Below are positions 1 through 10,612 of a DNA stretch of 64,000 bases, in pieces (within the stretch, counting starts at the first letter, position 1; every line of letters starts with the position of its first letter). The notes beneath the pieces are model-generated. The model worked only from the letters and a program-made list of their open reading frames with translations. It did no database searches and had not been told where the DNA came from. A program made the translations under genes and the position numbers. The stretch spans positions 434,001-498,000 of the forward strand of contig NZ_CTEN01000003.1 of NCBI RefSeq assembly GCF_001375655.1, written 5' to 3'. Source of the stretch: Streptococcus varani. Its GTDB lineage: Bacteria; Bacillota; Bacilli; Lactobacillales; Streptococcaceae.

Positions 1-2071
1 TGCTCCTTCGGATGCCCATTTCGTAGTCATAGAAACCTTCATAATCTTGCTGTTGGGCAAAATTGATAGCATAATGATTTGGATTATAGGTCTGAATCAA
101 GACCTGACCTGGTTTCTCAGCTCGACCTGCCCGACCTGCCACCTGAGTCAAGAGTTGGAAAGTTCTTTCTGAAGAGCGAAAATCTGGCAAATTCAGGGCT
201 GTATCTGCATTGAGAACACCCACAAGGGTCACATTTGGAAAATCTAAGCCCTTGGCAATCATCTGCGTGCCTAAGAGAATATCCGCATCTCCCCGGCCAA
301 ATTCTTGCAAGAGGCTTTCATGGGCCCCTTTTTTTCGGGTAGTATCCACATCCATCCGAAGAATGCGGGCATCTGGGAAGAGTTCTTGCAGTTCCTGATA
401 AGCCTTCTGCGTCCCTGTACCATAGTAGCGAATGGAAGGGCTAGAGCAAGAAGGACAATTTTTCGGGATAGCTTTTTGAAAACCACAGTAATGGCATTGC
501 ATAGAGCGAGTATCCATATGCAAGGTCAAAGAAATATCACAATTGGGACATTCATCAACTGCTCCACAATCACGGCACATGACAAAGGATGAATAGCCTC
601 TTCTGTTTAACAGAAGAACAACCTGTTCCTTCCGTTCCAAGGTTTGACGGATTTTCTCCAACAAGATGGGGGTATAATTGCCATTTTCTTGTTGCCCCAA
701 ATACTCGCGAAAATCAAGGACTTGAACTTGAGGGAGGAGGGCATTTGGATTGGCTCTTTGGTTCAATTTGAGGAGACCATAGAGACCTCTACTAGCTCTA
801 GCTCGACTTTCCAAACTTGGTGTAGCAGAACCTAAAACCAAGGCAGCTTTATGGTACAAAGCTCGCAACTTGGCTACTTCACGTGCGTGATAGCGTGGGT
901 TACTTTCCTGCTTATAGCTAGCTTCATGTTCCTCATCGATAATGATGGCACCGATGTTTTCTAAGGGAGCAAAGATAGCTGAGCGGGCACCGACTACAAC
1001 CTTAGCCTGTCCGCGCTCAATCTTCCGCCATTCGTCATATTTTTCACCATCTGATAGGCCAGAGTGGAGAATGGCTACTTGTTGGCCAAAGCGAGAGACA
1101 AAGCGGCGGGTTACCTGAGGTGTCAAGGAAATTTCTGGCACCAACATGATGGCCGTTTTCCCCTGCCTAAGGACTCCCTCTATGACCTGGAGATAGACTT
1201 CTGTCTTCCCACTCCCTGTCACACCCTGCAAAAGATAGGTCTGAGCTTCCTGACCAACTTGAGATAAGATTTCTCGTTGGGCAATTTCCTGTTCTGGATT
1301 GAGGTCTAGAGAAGGACTTGCTTCTACTCCATCAAAGAAGGCCTGCAGTCGACTAACTTCCTTTTCCCAAACCTCAATCAAGTTATTTTCTTGGAAAAAG
1401 CGGATGATATCTGCTGAATAATCTTCTCGCAGTTGGGATAAGGGAAAATCACCATCTTGACCCAGCAAGTGGTCTCGCAATTCCAAACGTTTCTTGGCGC
1501 GAGTTGGTATTTCGATTTCTTTCAGCAATTGGTGACACGGTCGATACCATTTCTCCGTCTTAATCTGTTTCTTATCCTTGGCTACATATTCTGAAAGGAT
1601 ACTGCCTTGTTGAATAGGACCGAGCACCTGCGTCTGTTGCTGGCTAGTCAAATTAGAATAATAAACCTGTTCAGCCTGACCAAAAATTTGATTCGCCAAG
1701 TCAGCCGAGAGTCCTTGTCCTTTTTTCAATAACTTGTCGTAGGAAGAATTAAGGAGATTGGGCAACATAGCTTTGAGAATCGAAATTTTATAGGAAAAAA
1801 CAGTTTTTCGCATCTGATCAGCCAACCAGAGTTGCTCCGAAGTCAGTACTGGCGAGAAGTCCAAAACTTCTGCGATAGCTTTCAAGTTTTCCTCATCCGC
1901 TCCTTCTTCTAAAGCAATGACAATACCCTGAATGAGACGATTGCCCTTACCAAAGGGAACATGGACACGAATACCAACTTGTACCAAAGATTGTAATGTT
2001 TCTGGAACAGCATAAGTAAAGGGTTTATCCGTTTGAAACAAGGGTAAATCCACAATAATCTGAGCCTGCAT
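1..2071 (-). CDS. priA: primosomal protein N' (PriA helicase), 3' part cut by window edge
   Basis: PriA is the 3'-to-5' DNA helicase that reloads the replisome at stalled forks. The reading frame is open from an ATG at 2071 (protein begins MQAQIIVDLPLF, preceded by AAAGGAGGTC) to the left edge, about 690 codons, against roughly 800 for the family, so the C-terminus lies outside. Reading the minus strand, the Walker A segment GVTGSGKTEVYL lies near 1190-1230, the DEEH box (IIDEEHEASY) near 910-950, and a cysteine-rich zinc-binding segment (CRDC...CPNC) near 540-585. It follows gmk and rpoZ on the same strand, the usual streptococcal order. Identification is from visible motifs and synteny. Confidence 0.93.
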   Translation of the reverse strand, partial: MQAQIIVDLPLFQTDKPFTYAVPETLQSLVQVGIRVHVPFGKGNRLIQGIVIALEEGADEENLKAIAEVLDFSPVLTSEQLWLADQMRKTVFSYKISILKAMLPNLLNSSYDKLLKKGQGLSADLANQIFGQAEQVYYSNLTSQQQTQVLGPIQQGSILSEYVAKDKKQIKTEKWYRPCHQLLKEIEIPTRAKKRLELRDHLLGQDGDFPLSQLREDYSADIIRFFQENNLIEVWEKEVSRLQAFFDGVEASPSLDLNPEQEIAQREILSQVGQEAQTYLLQGVTGSGKTEVYLQVIEGVLRQGKTAIMLVPEISLTPQVTRRFVSRFGQQVAILHSGLSDGEKYDEWRKIERGQAKVVVGARSAIFAPLENIGAIIIDEEHEASYKQESNPRYHAREVAKLRALYHKAALVLGSATPSLESRARASRGLYGLLKLNQRANPNALLPQVQVLDFREYLGQQENGNYTPILLEKIRQTLERKEQVVLLLNRRGYSSFVMCRDCGAVDECPNCDISLTLHMDTRSMQCHYCGFQKAIPKNCPSCSSPSIRYYGTGTQKAYQELQELFPDARILRMDVDTTRKKGAHESLLQEFGRGDADILLGTQMIAKGLDFPNVTLVGVLNADTALNLPDFRSSERTFQLLTQVAGRAGRAEKPGQVLIQTYNPNHYAINFAQQQDYEGFYDYEMGIRRS

Positions 2072-2200
2072 AAGACCTCCTTTCATAAGCTATGAGAGCA
2101 TCCACGAGATAACTAGTGATGGCCGTATTCCTCCTCACCAGACGAAACCGCCTCTAAACAGTTTCCAAATCCTATATTGGAGCCGCTTCTCTCAAAAACA

Positions 2201-2226
2201 AACTCAGTTGGACATCCAACTGAGTT
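2201..2226 (-). terminator. intrinsic terminator after rpoZ
   Basis: A perfect 11-bp stem (AACTCAGTTGG / CCAACTGAGTT) with a 4-nt loop lies 10 nt beyond the rpoZ stop. On the minus strand it is followed by TTTGTTTTTG. It should reduce read-through from gmk-rpoZ into priA. Confidence 0.75.
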
Positions 2227-2236
2227 CTCATCTGTC

Positions 2237-2551
2237 TTAAATTTTTTCGCCTTCTTCTTTTTCTTTGGCGATTTGAGCTTTGATTTTGCGCTCTTCCTCT
2301 TCGCGACGAAGACGCTCTTCTTCAGCACGACGACGAACAGCTTGACGTTTCGCTTCAGGATCTGGGTGGATAACTACATTACCAGCTTCAATCTCTTCTA
2401 AGGCACGAAGAGTTGATTTTACGGAACTGAACTCTTGAGTAGCTTTAGCACCAGCTTCCAATTCGTGAGCCCGTTTTGCTTCTAAAATCACCAAGGAATA
2501 TTTCGAAGGAACTTTATCCAAGAGGGTATCAATGGAGGGTTTTAACATCAT
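2237..2551 (-). CDS. rpoZ: RNA polymerase omega subunit
   Basis: Small omega subunit that helps assemble and stabilise RNA polymerase around beta'. The 104-residue product has the typical N-terminus ([28 protein letters not shown]) followed by a charged, Arg/Glu-rich C-terminal helix that is common in streptococci. Two adjacent ATG codons (2551 and 2548) could start it and no strong Shine-Dalgarno site separates them. It sits 28 nt downstream of gmk, the standard gmk-rpoZ-priA order, and ends at a strong hairpin. Confidence 0.95.
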   Translation of the reverse strand: MMLKPSIDTLLDKVPSKYSLVILEAKRAHELEAGAKATQEFSSVKSTLRALEEIEAGNVVIHPDPEAKRQAVRRRAEEERLRREEEERKIKAQIAKEKEEGEKI

Positions 2552-2579
2552 AATCTTTTTTTCTCTTTTCTATCCAATC

Positions 2580-3218
<639 letters not shown>

Positions 3219-3243
3219 TCAATCTTTCTCTATAGTGTAACAA

Positions 3244-3270
3244 AAAAGCACTCGTATTTCAAGTGCTTTT
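3244..3270 (-). terminator. intrinsic terminator after rny
   Basis: Stem AAAAGCACT / AGTGCTTTT with a short loop, 8 nt beyond the rny stop, and a T tract on the minus strand (CTTTTTTGTT). The same segment appears to carry the -35 region of the gmk promoter. Confidence 0.75.
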
Positions 3271-3278
3271 TCTTTGCT

Positions 3279-4892
3279 TTATTTAGCCACGTCAGTCGCC
3301 CGAGTTTCACGGATAACAGTGATTTTAATGTTTCCTGGATAATCCAAGTTATTTTCAATTTTCTCACGAATATCGTGGGCCAGAATGGTGACCTTATCAT
3401 CATTCACAATGTTCGGATGAACAATAATGCGAACCTCACGACCTGCTTGAATCGCAAAGGCTTGTTTAATGCCCTTGAAGCTATTCGCTATTTCTTCTAA
3501 GTCATGAAGGCGCTTCACGTAAGCTTCCATTGACTCACGACGTGATCCTGGACGGGCAGCACTGAGGGCATCCGCAGCTGCTACGATAACAGCAATGGTA
3601 CTCTTGGCTTCTACGTCACCGTGGTGACTGGCAATTGTATTGATTACCACTGGATTTTCCTTGTACTTACGAGCCAACTCAGTCCCGATTTCCACATGAC
3701 TTCCATCCACTTCTCGGTCAATAGCCTTCCCAATATCGTGCAAGAATCCTGCGCGACGGGCTAGATTGACATTTTCACCCAACTCAGCGGCCAAAATACC
3801 AGAGAGTTTAGCCACTTCAATAGAGTGACGAAGGACATTTTGTCCATAGGACGTACGGAAGTGTAAGCGTCCCATGGTCTTAATCAAATCAGTATGAAGG
3901 TTTGGAGCACCAATTTCGTAAGCGGCCGCCTCACCATACTCACGGATCCGATTGTCCATTTCAAGACGGTGCTTCTCTACCAACTCCTCGATTCGAGCTG
4001 GATGGATGCGACCATCCTGTAGAAGAGCCTCCATCGTCATTCGGGCAATTTCCCGACGGATCGGATCGAAACCAGAAAGTACAACGACTTCTGGTGTGTC
4101 ATCGATAATAACATCAATACCGGTCAAACTTTCAAAAGTACGAATATTGCGGCCTTCACGTCCAATAATCCGACCTTTCATAGCATCGTCTGGCAGATGT
4201 ACAGATGTAACTGTTTGTTCTGCAACATATTCTCCAGAGATACGTTGCATAGCCTGGGCCAAGAGTTCCTTAGCTGTCTTATCAGAACGTTCTTTGATTT
4301 CGCGTTCTGCTTCTTTAATACGACTAGCAACTTCATGCGAGAGTCTATCGCGGGTATCCACTAAGATTTGCTCGCGCGCTTCTTCTTGACTTAAAGAAGC
4401 TACCTTTTCTAACTCAAGAGTTTTTTCCTCTTCTAGTTTTGCAACTTTCTTCTCACGCTCATCAATGTGTTTAGATTTATCCGTCAGACTTTGTTCTTTT
4501 TGCTCCAAAGTCTTCTCTTTGCTTGTCAAATTATCATCTTTGCGATCCAAGCTACTAGCACGTTCTGTCAAACGTAATTCTGTTTGACGGAGTTCTTGCT
4601 TTTCTGCCTTGAATTCTTCTGCAACTTCTTCGCGGTACTTACGAGCCTCTTCTTTAGCTTCCAATAGCAATTCCTTTTTCAAGGATTGGCGATCACGTTT
4701 AGCTGTTTGAACAATCGATTCTGCTTCTTGTTCAGCTTTTCCACGGACATTGCTTGCTTCTTGTTCAGCGTTAATAAGTGTCAACTCTGCAGTGTCTTTT
4801 GCAGATTTCATCTTCAAAGCAATGGCTAGATAACCTACTACTAAACCAATGAGAGCGGATACGATTGCAATGATTCCAAATGTCATATCCAT
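3279..4892 (-). CDS. rny: ribonuclease Y
   Basis: Membrane-anchored endoribonuclease that initiates mRNA turnover in Firmicutes. The order of parts is an N-terminal membrane helix ([20 protein letters not shown]), a long charged coiled coil (about residues 30-200), a KH domain ([15 protein letters not shown]), and an HD domain with [10 protein letters not shown] and the downstream IASHHGD. Length is about 537 residues, normal for the family. The frame continues upstream to 4928, but the ATG at 4892 follows GAGGTGG closely; the ATG at 4886 is the alternative. It is transcribed divergently from luxS. Confidence 0.96.
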   Translation of the reverse strand: MDMTFGIIAIVSALIGLVVGYLAIALKMKSAKDTAELTLINAEQEASNVRGKAEQEAESIVQTAKRDRQSLKKELLLEAKEEARKYREEVAEEFKAEKQELRQTELRLTERASSLDRKDDNLTSKEKTLEQKEQSLTDKSKHIDEREKKVAKLEEEKTLELEKVASLSQEEAREQILVDTRDRLSHEVASRIKEAEREIKERSDKTAKELLAQAMQRISGEYVAEQTVTSVHLPDDAMKGRIIGREGRNIRTFESLTGIDVIIDDTPEVVVLSGFDPIRREIARMTMEALLQDGRIHPARIEELVEKHRLEMDNRIREYGEAAAYEIGAPNLHTDLIKTMGRLHFRTSYGQNVLRHSIEVAKLSGILAAELGENVNLARRAGFLHDIGKAIDREVDGSHVEIGTELARKYKENPVVINTIASHHGDVEAKSTIAVIVAAADALSAARPGSRRESMEAYVKRLHDLEEIANSFKGIKQAFAIQAGREVRIIVHPNIVNDDKVTILAHDIREKIENNLDYPGNIKITVIRETRATDVAK

Positions 4893-4984
4893 CTTCCACC
4901 TCAATTTTATTAATGGGATTTTCAACAAAATCCTTTTATCATTTTATCATATTTCAAACGATTTCACAAATCAAATTTTTTATA

Positions 4985-4993
4985 TGATATAAT
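4985..4993 (+). promoter_or_regulatory. extended -10 promoter of luxS
   Basis: TGATATAAT gives a TGn extended -10 with a perfect TATAAT, 25 nt before the luxS start. Only weak -35 matches (TTTCAC or TTCACA near 4962-4968, spacing 19-20) are present, so recognition probably depends on the extended element. Confidence 0.7.
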
Positions 4994-5018
4994 AATTTTA
5001 GATAAAAAGGAGGCCCCT

Positions 5019-5501
5019 ATGACAAAAAAAGTTATCGTAGAAAGTTTTGAATTGGATCATACTGCTGTTAAAGCCCCCTATGTCCGCTTAATTTCAGAAG
5101 AGTTTGGACCAAAAGGAGATGTCATTACCAATTTTGATATCCGTCTGGTACAACCCAATGAAGACTCCATCCCAAGCGCTGGTTTGCACACCATTGAACA
5201 TTTACTAGCTGGGCTGATTCGCCAACGTATTGACGGGATGATTGATTGTTCACCCTTTGGTTGTCGGACCGGCTTTCATATGATTATGTGGGGACAACAC
5301 TCCGCTACTGACATCGCAAAAGTTATCAAGGAAAGTTTGGAAGAAATCGCCCATGTCACCAAGTGGGAAGACGTTCCAGGAACCACCATCGAATCCTGTG
5401 GCAACTACAAGGATCATAGCCTCTTCTCTGCCAAAGAGTGGGCAAAAATCATTTTGGAGCAAGGAATTTCGGATGATCCATTTGATAGACATGTAATCTA
5501 A
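5019..5501 (+). CDS. luxS: S-ribosylhomocysteine lyase
   Basis: Cleaves S-ribosylhomocysteine to homocysteine and DPD, the AI-2 precursor, in the activated methyl cycle. The 160-residue product shows the metal-binding HTIEH motif (His57, His61), Cys127 in ESCGNYKDH as the third ligand, and catalytic Cys82 in FGCRTGF. The ribosome site AAAAGGAGG is well placed before the ATG. It stands alone, divergent from rny and convergent with mapZ, with its own promoter and a shared terminator. Confidence 0.98.
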   Translation: MTKKVIVESFELDHTAVKAPYVRLISEEFGPKGDVITNFDIRLVQPNEDSIPSAGLHTIEHLLAGLIRQRIDGMIDCSPFGCRTGFHMIMWGQHSATDIAKVIKESLEEIAHVTKWEDVPGTTIESCGNYKDHSLFSAKEWAKIILEQGISDDPFDRHVI

Positions 5502-5605
5502 TCCGCAAAGAAAATCAAACAAGATGAGACAATGCAATGTCAGCATACCGAGTTGCCGACAAGGAACTTGACGCCTCGATTTTCAAAAAATGGATCCATA
5601 CAAAA

Positions 5606-5635
5606 AAACTAGCTCAGGGAAATCTAAGCTAGTTT
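5606..5635. terminator. bidirectional terminator between luxS and mapZ
   Basis: Stem AAACTAGCT / AGCTAGTTT with a 12-nt loop. It is flanked by an A tract on the left and a T-rich stretch on the right, so it can serve both convergent genes. The 100 bases between luxS and this hairpin show no gene. Confidence 0.75.
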
Positions 5636-5648
5636 ATTCTTTTGCTTT

Positions 5649-7109
5649 TTAATAATCCAAATCGTCTGCACGACCAGGTGCATTCCCAACGAAATAACCT
5701 GTTTTGGCATTGATGGAGAAAAGATAAGTCCCATCTGATTTGAAGAGATTGTAGTATCCACGACCATTGATGATATTGACTTTCTCAAGGAAATAATCAT
5801 TTCCTGTGATATGGCCACGTTCCTTGGCGATATTGATAATATTTTCTAAAATACCAGGATTAAATGTCCAAGCTGGATTGTTGACATCATCAATAGCAGC
5901 TTGATTATATGGCACACGGCTAAGTTCACGTTGCAAATGAAGAACTGCTGGAATTTCCATACCGTAAACAAGGCCAGCAATATTTACCCATCCTGGGTTG
6001 TTGGAGCTTGTTACAGGAGCAGGTACCTCAGCAGGAGTTGCTGGAGCTGGCGTTTCAACCGGCACACTTTGAGCCGGTGCAGGTGTATTACTACTTGCTT
6101 GTCCCACACTTTGTCCTTGGCCTTGAGCTTGATTAGTTGATGAGGCGGCTGGCTTTTGAGTTTGCCCCATATTGATAGCAGAAGTTAAGAGAGCATCCAC
6201 AGCTGACAGCCCTGTTGAGACAGAATCAAATTTAGCATCCGACTTGACATTTGCAGTTGTGTCTAATTCTCCATCCACAATAGCAGGTTTATCAAAGTTT
6301 GCATTGATAGTCTTGATAGACTTGATAGCTTTTTCTAAGGCATCGTATTTAGCCTTGGCTGCCTTGTAACCAGAACTTGACTTACCAATCTTGTCCAAAG
6401 CCGCTTTCAGTTGATCTAGTTTATCAAACTCACTGTTTTTCAACTTAGTCAAGCTACCGTCCGTAAAGAAACTAGCATAGAGTTTTTCAAAAGCTGAAAC
6501 ATTGGGATCGGTTGGATTAGACTCAGTTGTTTCGGTCGTGGAATCGGAGGAAGGTGGTAACGTTTCTTTCCTATTTTGATTATCCATCCAAACAAATGCA
6601 CTTACTAGAATAGCAATAAAAGCCAGCATCAGACCTAGCCAAATAAGACCTTTCTTCTTACTTGATGTTTCCTGATTCAGTTCAGCATCATCATCGCTTT
6701 CAAATTCTGATATTGGAGGAATGGGAGTAACTGATGTATCTTCTGATTTTTTACTAGTTTGAACCTTATGGATTTGAAAATCTGCTTCTAGAGGCCCTTG
6801 TTTTTCAGCACGCTCTCTAGGCTCCATTTCGTTTTTCGATTCTACCGCTTCTTCAGCAAACGCAATATCCTCATCAGTCAATGCTGGTGTTGCTATAAGT
6901 GTTTCAAATTTTTTGGCTTCTATATCTTCACGGTGTTGCTTGATATACCGATCCAGAACATTGTCATCAGCCTCCACACCGTCTTTTATATCCTGTTGTT
7001 TGCGTACAACTTGTCCAACGGTCATATCTTTGGCTTCGTCAAAATTTAAAATCTTTTCATCATTTTCTTTTGAATTGTCTTGTGATTTTGCTTTTTTCTT
7101 TTTCGACAC
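5649..7109 (-). CDS. mapZ: mid-cell-anchored protein Z
   Basis: Streptococcal septum-positioning protein that marks the division site and guides FtsZ rings. The 486-residue product has an acidic/basic cytoplasmic N-terminus (about 1-150, including the FtsZ-binding opening region with ILNFDEAKDMTVGQVV), one transmembrane helix at about 154-175 (GLIWLGLMLAFIAILVSAFV), then an extracellular region with a Ser/Pro/Gln-rich linker near 320-370 and a conserved C-terminal domain ending GYFVGNAPGRADDLDY. It is slightly longer than the pneumococcal protein. It follows the RlmL-like gene by 19 nt, as in other streptococci. Family knowledge supplies the function; domain order is seen here. Confidence 0.93.
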   Translation of the reverse strand: MSKKKKAKSQDNSKENDEKILNFDEAKDMTVGQVVRKQQDIKDGVEADDNVLDRYIKQHREDIEAKKFETLIATPALTDEDIAFAEEAVESKNEMEPRERAEKQGPLEADFQIHKVQTSKKSEDTSVTPIPPISEFESDDDAELNQETSSKKKGLIWLGLMLAFIAILVSAFVWMDNQNRKETLPPSSDSTTETTESNPTDPNVSAFEKLYASFFTDGSLTKLKNSEFDKLDQLKAALDKIGKSSSGYKAAKAKYDALEKAIKSIKTINANFDKPAIVDGELDTTANVKSDAKFDSVSTGLSAVDALLTSAINMGQTQKPAASSTNQAQGQGQSVGQASSNTPAPAQSVPVETPAPATPAEVPAPVTSSNNPGWVNIAGLVYGMEIPAVLHLQRELSRVPYNQAAIDDVNNPAWTFNPGILENIINIAKERGHITGNDYFLEKVNIINGRGYYNLFKSDGTYLFSINAKTGYFVGNAPGRADDLDY

Positions 7110-7128
7110 GTTTCTAACCTCCTCGTGT

Positions 7129-8280
7129 TTAGTTGGAACGTTTTACTCTCTGACCAAAGAACTGATAGAGGTCAACTTTTAAGGTCCCATTGTATAATTT
7201 TCGCTTTTTATCCGCCAATCGACCAAATCGTGCTTCAAATTGTTCATCACTAGTTAAGACAAAGATAGACCACGTTTTAAGCGAAGAGAACGTTTGTCCC
7301 ATTTCTTTATAAAGTTTCGCGATAGCATCATCATCCAAGAGACGCTCACCATATGGGGGATTGGAGAGGATGACTCCGTTTGTTTTTTCTGTTTTTAAAT
7401 CTTGCAGTCTCATCTGTTTGAACTGAATATCTTCTGCGACCCCCGCAGCAAGCGCATTTTTATTGGCAATCTCAATCAAGCGGGCATCGATGTCAGATCC
7501 TAAAATATCCAATTCTAGTTCTTTATCAATAGCCCCCTCTGCTTTTTGACGTGCTTGTTTAACCAAGTTCTTATCCACCCAATTCCAATCTTCAAAGGCG
7601 AAGTCACGTTTGAGACCGGGAGCTATCTTTCGAGCCATCATAGCGGCTTCGATACAGAAAGTCCCTGAACCACAGGTTGGATCAATCAGGGGTTTATCGG
7701 GATACCAGTTGGATAAGAGTAGGATAGCTGCAGCCATGTTTTCCTTGATAGGAGCCCCACCTTTTTCTACCCGATAGCCACGCTTAAAAAGACTAGAGCC
7801 AGTCGTATCAATCATGACCGTAGCTACATCCTTCAAGATGGATACTTCAATTTTGAACTCTGCGCCTGTTTCTTGCAAAGGCACACCTTCAGGTCTATGG
7901 AAATGCTTCTGCAGTTTTTTAACGACAGCTTTTTTAGAAATAGCTTGAACACTCGGTTCATTGTGAAGTTTGGACTTGACACATTTGGCTTTGGAAATAG
8001 GAAATTTACAACCAAGCGGCAGGTAATTTTCCCAATCGAGGCCAAACACTCCTTGGAAAAGTTCTTCAAAAGTACGAGCCGGAAATTGACCAACAATGAT
8101 TTTGATGCGGTCAGCAGCACGCAACCAGAGATTACTTTCTATAATGGTCGAAATGTCTCCTGAAAAGCGAACACGGCCGTTTTCGACCTGGCATTCATAA
8201 CCCAAGTCTCTCAATTCACGACCTACTACAGCTTCTAAACCGGCTGCTGCAGTGGCAATTAAGTTAAATTTATTTTTCAT
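7129..8280 (-). CDS. THUMP-domain class I RNA methyltransferase (RlmL-like)
   Basis: Probable 23S rRNA guanine-N2 methyltransferase of the RlmL/YpsC family. The 383-residue protein has an N-terminal ferredoxin-like/THUMP region (about 1-160) and a Rossmann methyltransferase domain with the SAM-binding motif DPTCGSGTFCIEAA and the catalytic NPPYGERL motif. The frame can begin at a TTG two codons upstream (8286), but the ATG at 8280 gives the normal family N-terminus MKNKFNLIATAAAGLEAVVG. No strong ribosome site is seen at either. It is co-directional with and likely co-transcribed with mapZ. Confidence 0.88.
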   Translation of the reverse strand: MKNKFNLIATAAAGLEAVVGRELRDLGYECQVENGRVRFSGDISTIIESNLWLRAADRIKIIVGQFPARTFEELFQGVFGLDWENYLPLGCKFPISKAKCVKSKLHNEPSVQAISKKAVVKKLQKHFHRPEGVPLQETGAEFKIEVSILKDVATVMIDTTGSSLFKRGYRVEKGGAPIKENMAAAILLLSNWYPDKPLIDPTCGSGTFCIEAAMMARKIAPGLKRDFAFEDWNWVDKNLVKQARQKAEGAIDKELELDILGSDIDARLIEIANKNALAAGVAEDIQFKQMRLQDLKTEKTNGVILSNPPYGERLLDDDAIAKLYKEMGQTFSSLKTWSIFVLTSDEQFEARFGRLADKKRKLYNGTLKVDLYQFFGQRVKRSN

Positions 8281-8547
8281 AGTCAAGATATTTAGAACGT
8301 CTAAAGCGAATTAAAATAGGAGACCTCCTGAAATACAGATTTCAGAAATGGGCATCTTTTTTTACAGGCTTTTAGTTCTTATTCAATTCCTTTCTCGATT
8401 TCAGGTTGTTACTCATTTTATCAGCATTCTGTGAATCATGCCTCTAAACTAAGTGTAGAGTAGCTTGAGAAAGTGGATTCGTCTAACTCTTCATTTTTTA
8501 AGAGAGAGGACAATCAAAAGCTTTATTTATTCTAGTTAAAAAAGAAA
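8281..8547. other. intergenic leader region of the rlmL-mapZ pair
   Basis: About 270 bases without a convincing gene. On the minus strand it holds a small hairpin (CTGAAAT / ATTTCAG, 8328-8345) directly followed by an AGGAGG-like palindrome (8319-8330) about 40 nt before the methyltransferase start. No coding sequence of plausible size follows that AGGAGG, so its meaning is unclear. Confidence 0.4.
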
Positions 8548-8572
8548 AGTCTAGGTACTTTCGTCCTAGACT
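8548..8572 (-). terminator. terminator of rnpB
   Basis: Perfect 8-bp stem AGTCTAGG / CCTAGACT with a 9-nt loop, followed on the minus strand by TTTTCTTTTTT. It lies directly after the 3' end of the RNase P RNA. Confidence 0.85.
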
Positions 8573-8582
8573 AGACCTATTA

Positions 8583-8958
8583 TGCAATTTTCTATAAGCC
8601 ATGTTTTGTTCCGGTGGTACTAGGTACTACCACCTTCGATAATCATCTGTCTACTGCTTTGCAGTCAGGAAAGACCGTTCGTTTCCAGCTTTCCCATGCC
8701 CCGACCGAAATTTGGGTTGCTAGCTTGAGGGGTTTACCGCGTTCCACTTCTCACGTTTCCATGAGAACTCCGTCACTGTGGCACTTTCAGAGCTATTGTG
8801 ACCTATCCGAAGACTTAGCCAGTTCACTCGCCGTAACATATTTCTATGTCCCTAGGCTTATGCATTCGCCTAGCACAAACACTACCAGCATCACAGCCGG
8901 TGCTAGCATGGACTTTCCTCATGGTGACAAATCACCACGCGATTATCCAAAAATTGCA
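8583..8958 (-). ncRNA. rnpB: RNase P RNA (type B)
   Basis: Catalytic RNA that matures tRNA 5' ends. On the minus strand the 5' portion carries the conserved GAGGAAAGTCCATGCT block, and the ends pair to form P1 (GCAATTTT near 8956 with AAAATTGC near 8585). Downstream conserved blocks typical of bacterial RNase P RNA follow, and the gene ends at a strong terminator. Exact ends are inferred from P1 pairing and are accurate to a few bases. Position next to gpsB is as in other streptococci. Confidence 0.95.
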
Positions 8959-8984
8959 AGTTTCTTTCTATATTCTATATTATT

Positions 8985-9326
8985 TTATAAGTCTTGAGCG
9001 ATTTGCTTGCCAAAAACTTCTTTCTCCAGACGATTCAAGCGACGCAAAATATCAAAATTTGTAGCAGATGAGCCACGTTCTGTACGCAATATATCTGTTT
9101 CTTCAGAAATTGGTGCTACGGCAACAGCAGCTTTTGGAGCATTGACTGCTTGAGCTTTTAGGCGAGTAATTTCACCTTTTAATTCCTTAATGATTGCTTC
9201 GTAGGCATCATAATCTTTCATGATCCCATCCAAGAAATCATTTACTTCATCTTGGTCGTAGCCTCGGAATCCAATTTTAAAATCTTGCTCATAAATATCT
9301 TTTGTTGTAAATTTAATCGTCGCCAT
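8985..9326 (-). CDS. gpsB: cell division regulator GpsB (DivIVA family)
   Basis: Coiled-coil membrane-associated adaptor that couples septal and peripheral wall synthesis. The 113-residue protein has the conserved lipid-binding N-terminus (IKFTTKDIYEQDFKIGFRGY, DQDEVNDFLDGIM), a central coiled coil, an Ala/Val linker, and the C-terminal trimerisation segment (ATNFDILRRLNRLEKEVFG). A TTG four codons upstream is possible, but the ATG at 9326 follows GGAGAG and gives the standard N-terminus. It lies upstream of rnpB on the same strand. Confidence 0.96.
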   Translation of the reverse strand: MATIKFTTKDIYEQDFKIGFRGYDQDEVNDFLDGIMKDYDAYEAIIKELKGEITRLKAQAVNAPKAAVAVAPISEETDILRTERGSSATNFDILRRLNRLEKEVFGKQIAQDL

Positions 9327-9395
9327 ATCTCTCTCCAAATCTAAAAAGTCGCTATCTTCATTATATTAAAAAATATAGGCAAAAATCAAGTTAAA

Positions 9396-9935
9396 TCACT
9401 CATTTTTTATAAAATTTTCGGCTATCTGGTTTAAATCATCAAAGTTTAAGCTTTTTACAGTATATCCTACTTGAATTAAGATTAGGTTGTATAAATATTT
9501 CAAGTTTGTTTCATTTTCGCTGTCATAAAATAAATAAGCCCCATCTGTATTTTCCAAAATAAAGCGATTGTAGTCTTTAAACTGACCAGGATTCTCGTAT
9601 TGAGCAAAGGCATATTTGACAAAATCACAGCTTTTAAAGGTGGCTAATTTAGTCTGGTTGTTCTCATTCCAATTCTCGCCGTGGTTGGCAAAAGGAAAAA
9701 TGACTGCGGTCTGAAAACCATAGCCTTCTTTCTTTAAATCTTCAAGGACTTCCAGAGCCCAAAACTCAAACCCTAAACTCCCTGTGAAAATGAACCATTC
9801 TGTTCCTTCTTCTATCATCTTGATGCAATCTTGACGAATTGCCTCTTTTATAATAGGGATACGAGGATCTTTATCTGAAAAAATACCTAAATCTGTGTGC
9901 TTGTAACCACTTATCAAAACCGTCTTAATAGTCAT
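9396..9935 (-). CDS. ypsA: YpsA family protein (DUF1273, SLOG-like fold)
   Basis: Protein of about 179 residues in the YpsA/DUF1273 family, which has a Rossmann-like SLOG fold and is linked to cell division in Bacillus. Visible features are the N-terminal strand [15 protein letters not shown], the glycine segment [13 protein letters not shown], and the acidic C-terminal half. The open frame reaches 9989, but the ATG at 9935 gives the family N-terminus ([12 protein letters not shown]); upstream codons overlap the recU promoter region. It is divergent from recU and sits beside gpsB, supporting a cell-division connection. Molecular activity is not known. Confidence 0.85.
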   Translation of the reverse strand: MTIKTVLISGYKHTDLGIFSDKDPRIPIIKEAIRQDCIKMIEEGTEWFIFTGSLGFEFWALEVLEDLKKEGYGFQTAVIFPFANHGENWNENNQTKLATFKSCDFVKYAFAQYENPGQFKDYNRFILENTDGAYLFYDSENETNLKYLYNLILIQVGYTVKSLNFDDLNQIAENFIKNE

Positions 9936-9938
9936 TTC

Positions 9939-9968
9939 TTGTGCTCTTTTCTTGTCTTGTGGTATAAT
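9939..9968 (+). promoter_or_regulatory. promoter of recU-pbp1A
   Basis: TTGTGC (9939-9944), 18-bp spacer, TATAAT (9963-9968). The transcript would begin about 25 nt before the recU start codon. Confidence 0.6.
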
Positions 9969-10000
9969 GTACTGATAGTATTTTAACAAGAAGGAGTTCT

Positions 10001-10612
10001 ATGGTCAATTACCCTCACCAGGTTTCTAGAAAAGCAATAATACCTAGTGTACGTTCTGAAAAGAAAGAGGTCGATTTTGCCAACCGTGGAATGACCTTTG
10101 AAACAGCCATTAACGAGAGCAACAATTATTACTTGGCACACGGCAAGGCAGTCATTCATAAGAAGCCCACACCTGTCCAGATTGTCAAAGTTGACTATCC
10201 CAAGAGAAGTCGAGCTAAAATTGTTGAGGCATATTTCCGTCACGCTTCGACGACTGACTACTCTGGAGTATACAAGGGCTATTATATTGACTTTGAAGCT
10301 AAGGAAACGCGACAAAAGACAGCCATGCCCATGAAGAACTTTCATGCTCATCAGATTGAGCATATGGCTCAGGTTTTGCATCAAAAAGGAATTTCCTTTG
10401 TACTCCTTCACTTTTCAACATTGAAAGAAACTTATCTCTTACCTGCCCAAGCTCTCATTGATTTTTATCAAATTGATAAGGGCGGAAAGTCCATGCATAT
10501 AGACTATATCCGGCAGCATGGTTTTGAGATAAAAATGGGTGGCTATCCTAGCTTGCCCTATCTGGAAATAATTGAAGAAAAATTATTAGGTGGTAAGAAT
10601 TTTGAAAAATGA
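10001..10612 (+). CDS. recU: Holliday junction resolvase RecU
   Basis: Structure-specific endonuclease that resolves Holliday junctions in Firmicutes. The 203-residue protein shows the family blocks: [14 protein letters not shown] at the N-terminal region, the catalytic-site stretch [18 protein letters not shown] (Asp/Glu-x-Lys), and [15 protein letters not shown] precedes the ATG. Its 3' end overlaps the start of pbp1A by 23 nt, the conserved recU-pbp1A pair coupling recombination and wall synthesis genes. Confidence 0.96.
   Translation: MVNYPHQVSRKAIIPSVRSEKKEVDFANRGMTFETAINESNNYYLAHGKAVIHKKPTPVQIVKVDYPKRSRAKIVEAYFRHASTTDYSGVYKGYYIDFEAKETRQKTAMPMKNFHAHQIEHMAQVLHQKGISFVLLHFSTLKETYLLPAQALIDFYQIDKGGKSMHIDYIRQHGFEIKMGGYPSLPYLEIIEEKLLGGKNFEK

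Noticed and set aside
5502-5605. A remnant gene after luxS
   Set aside because: Short frames only, no family resemblance; treated as non-coding before the terminator.
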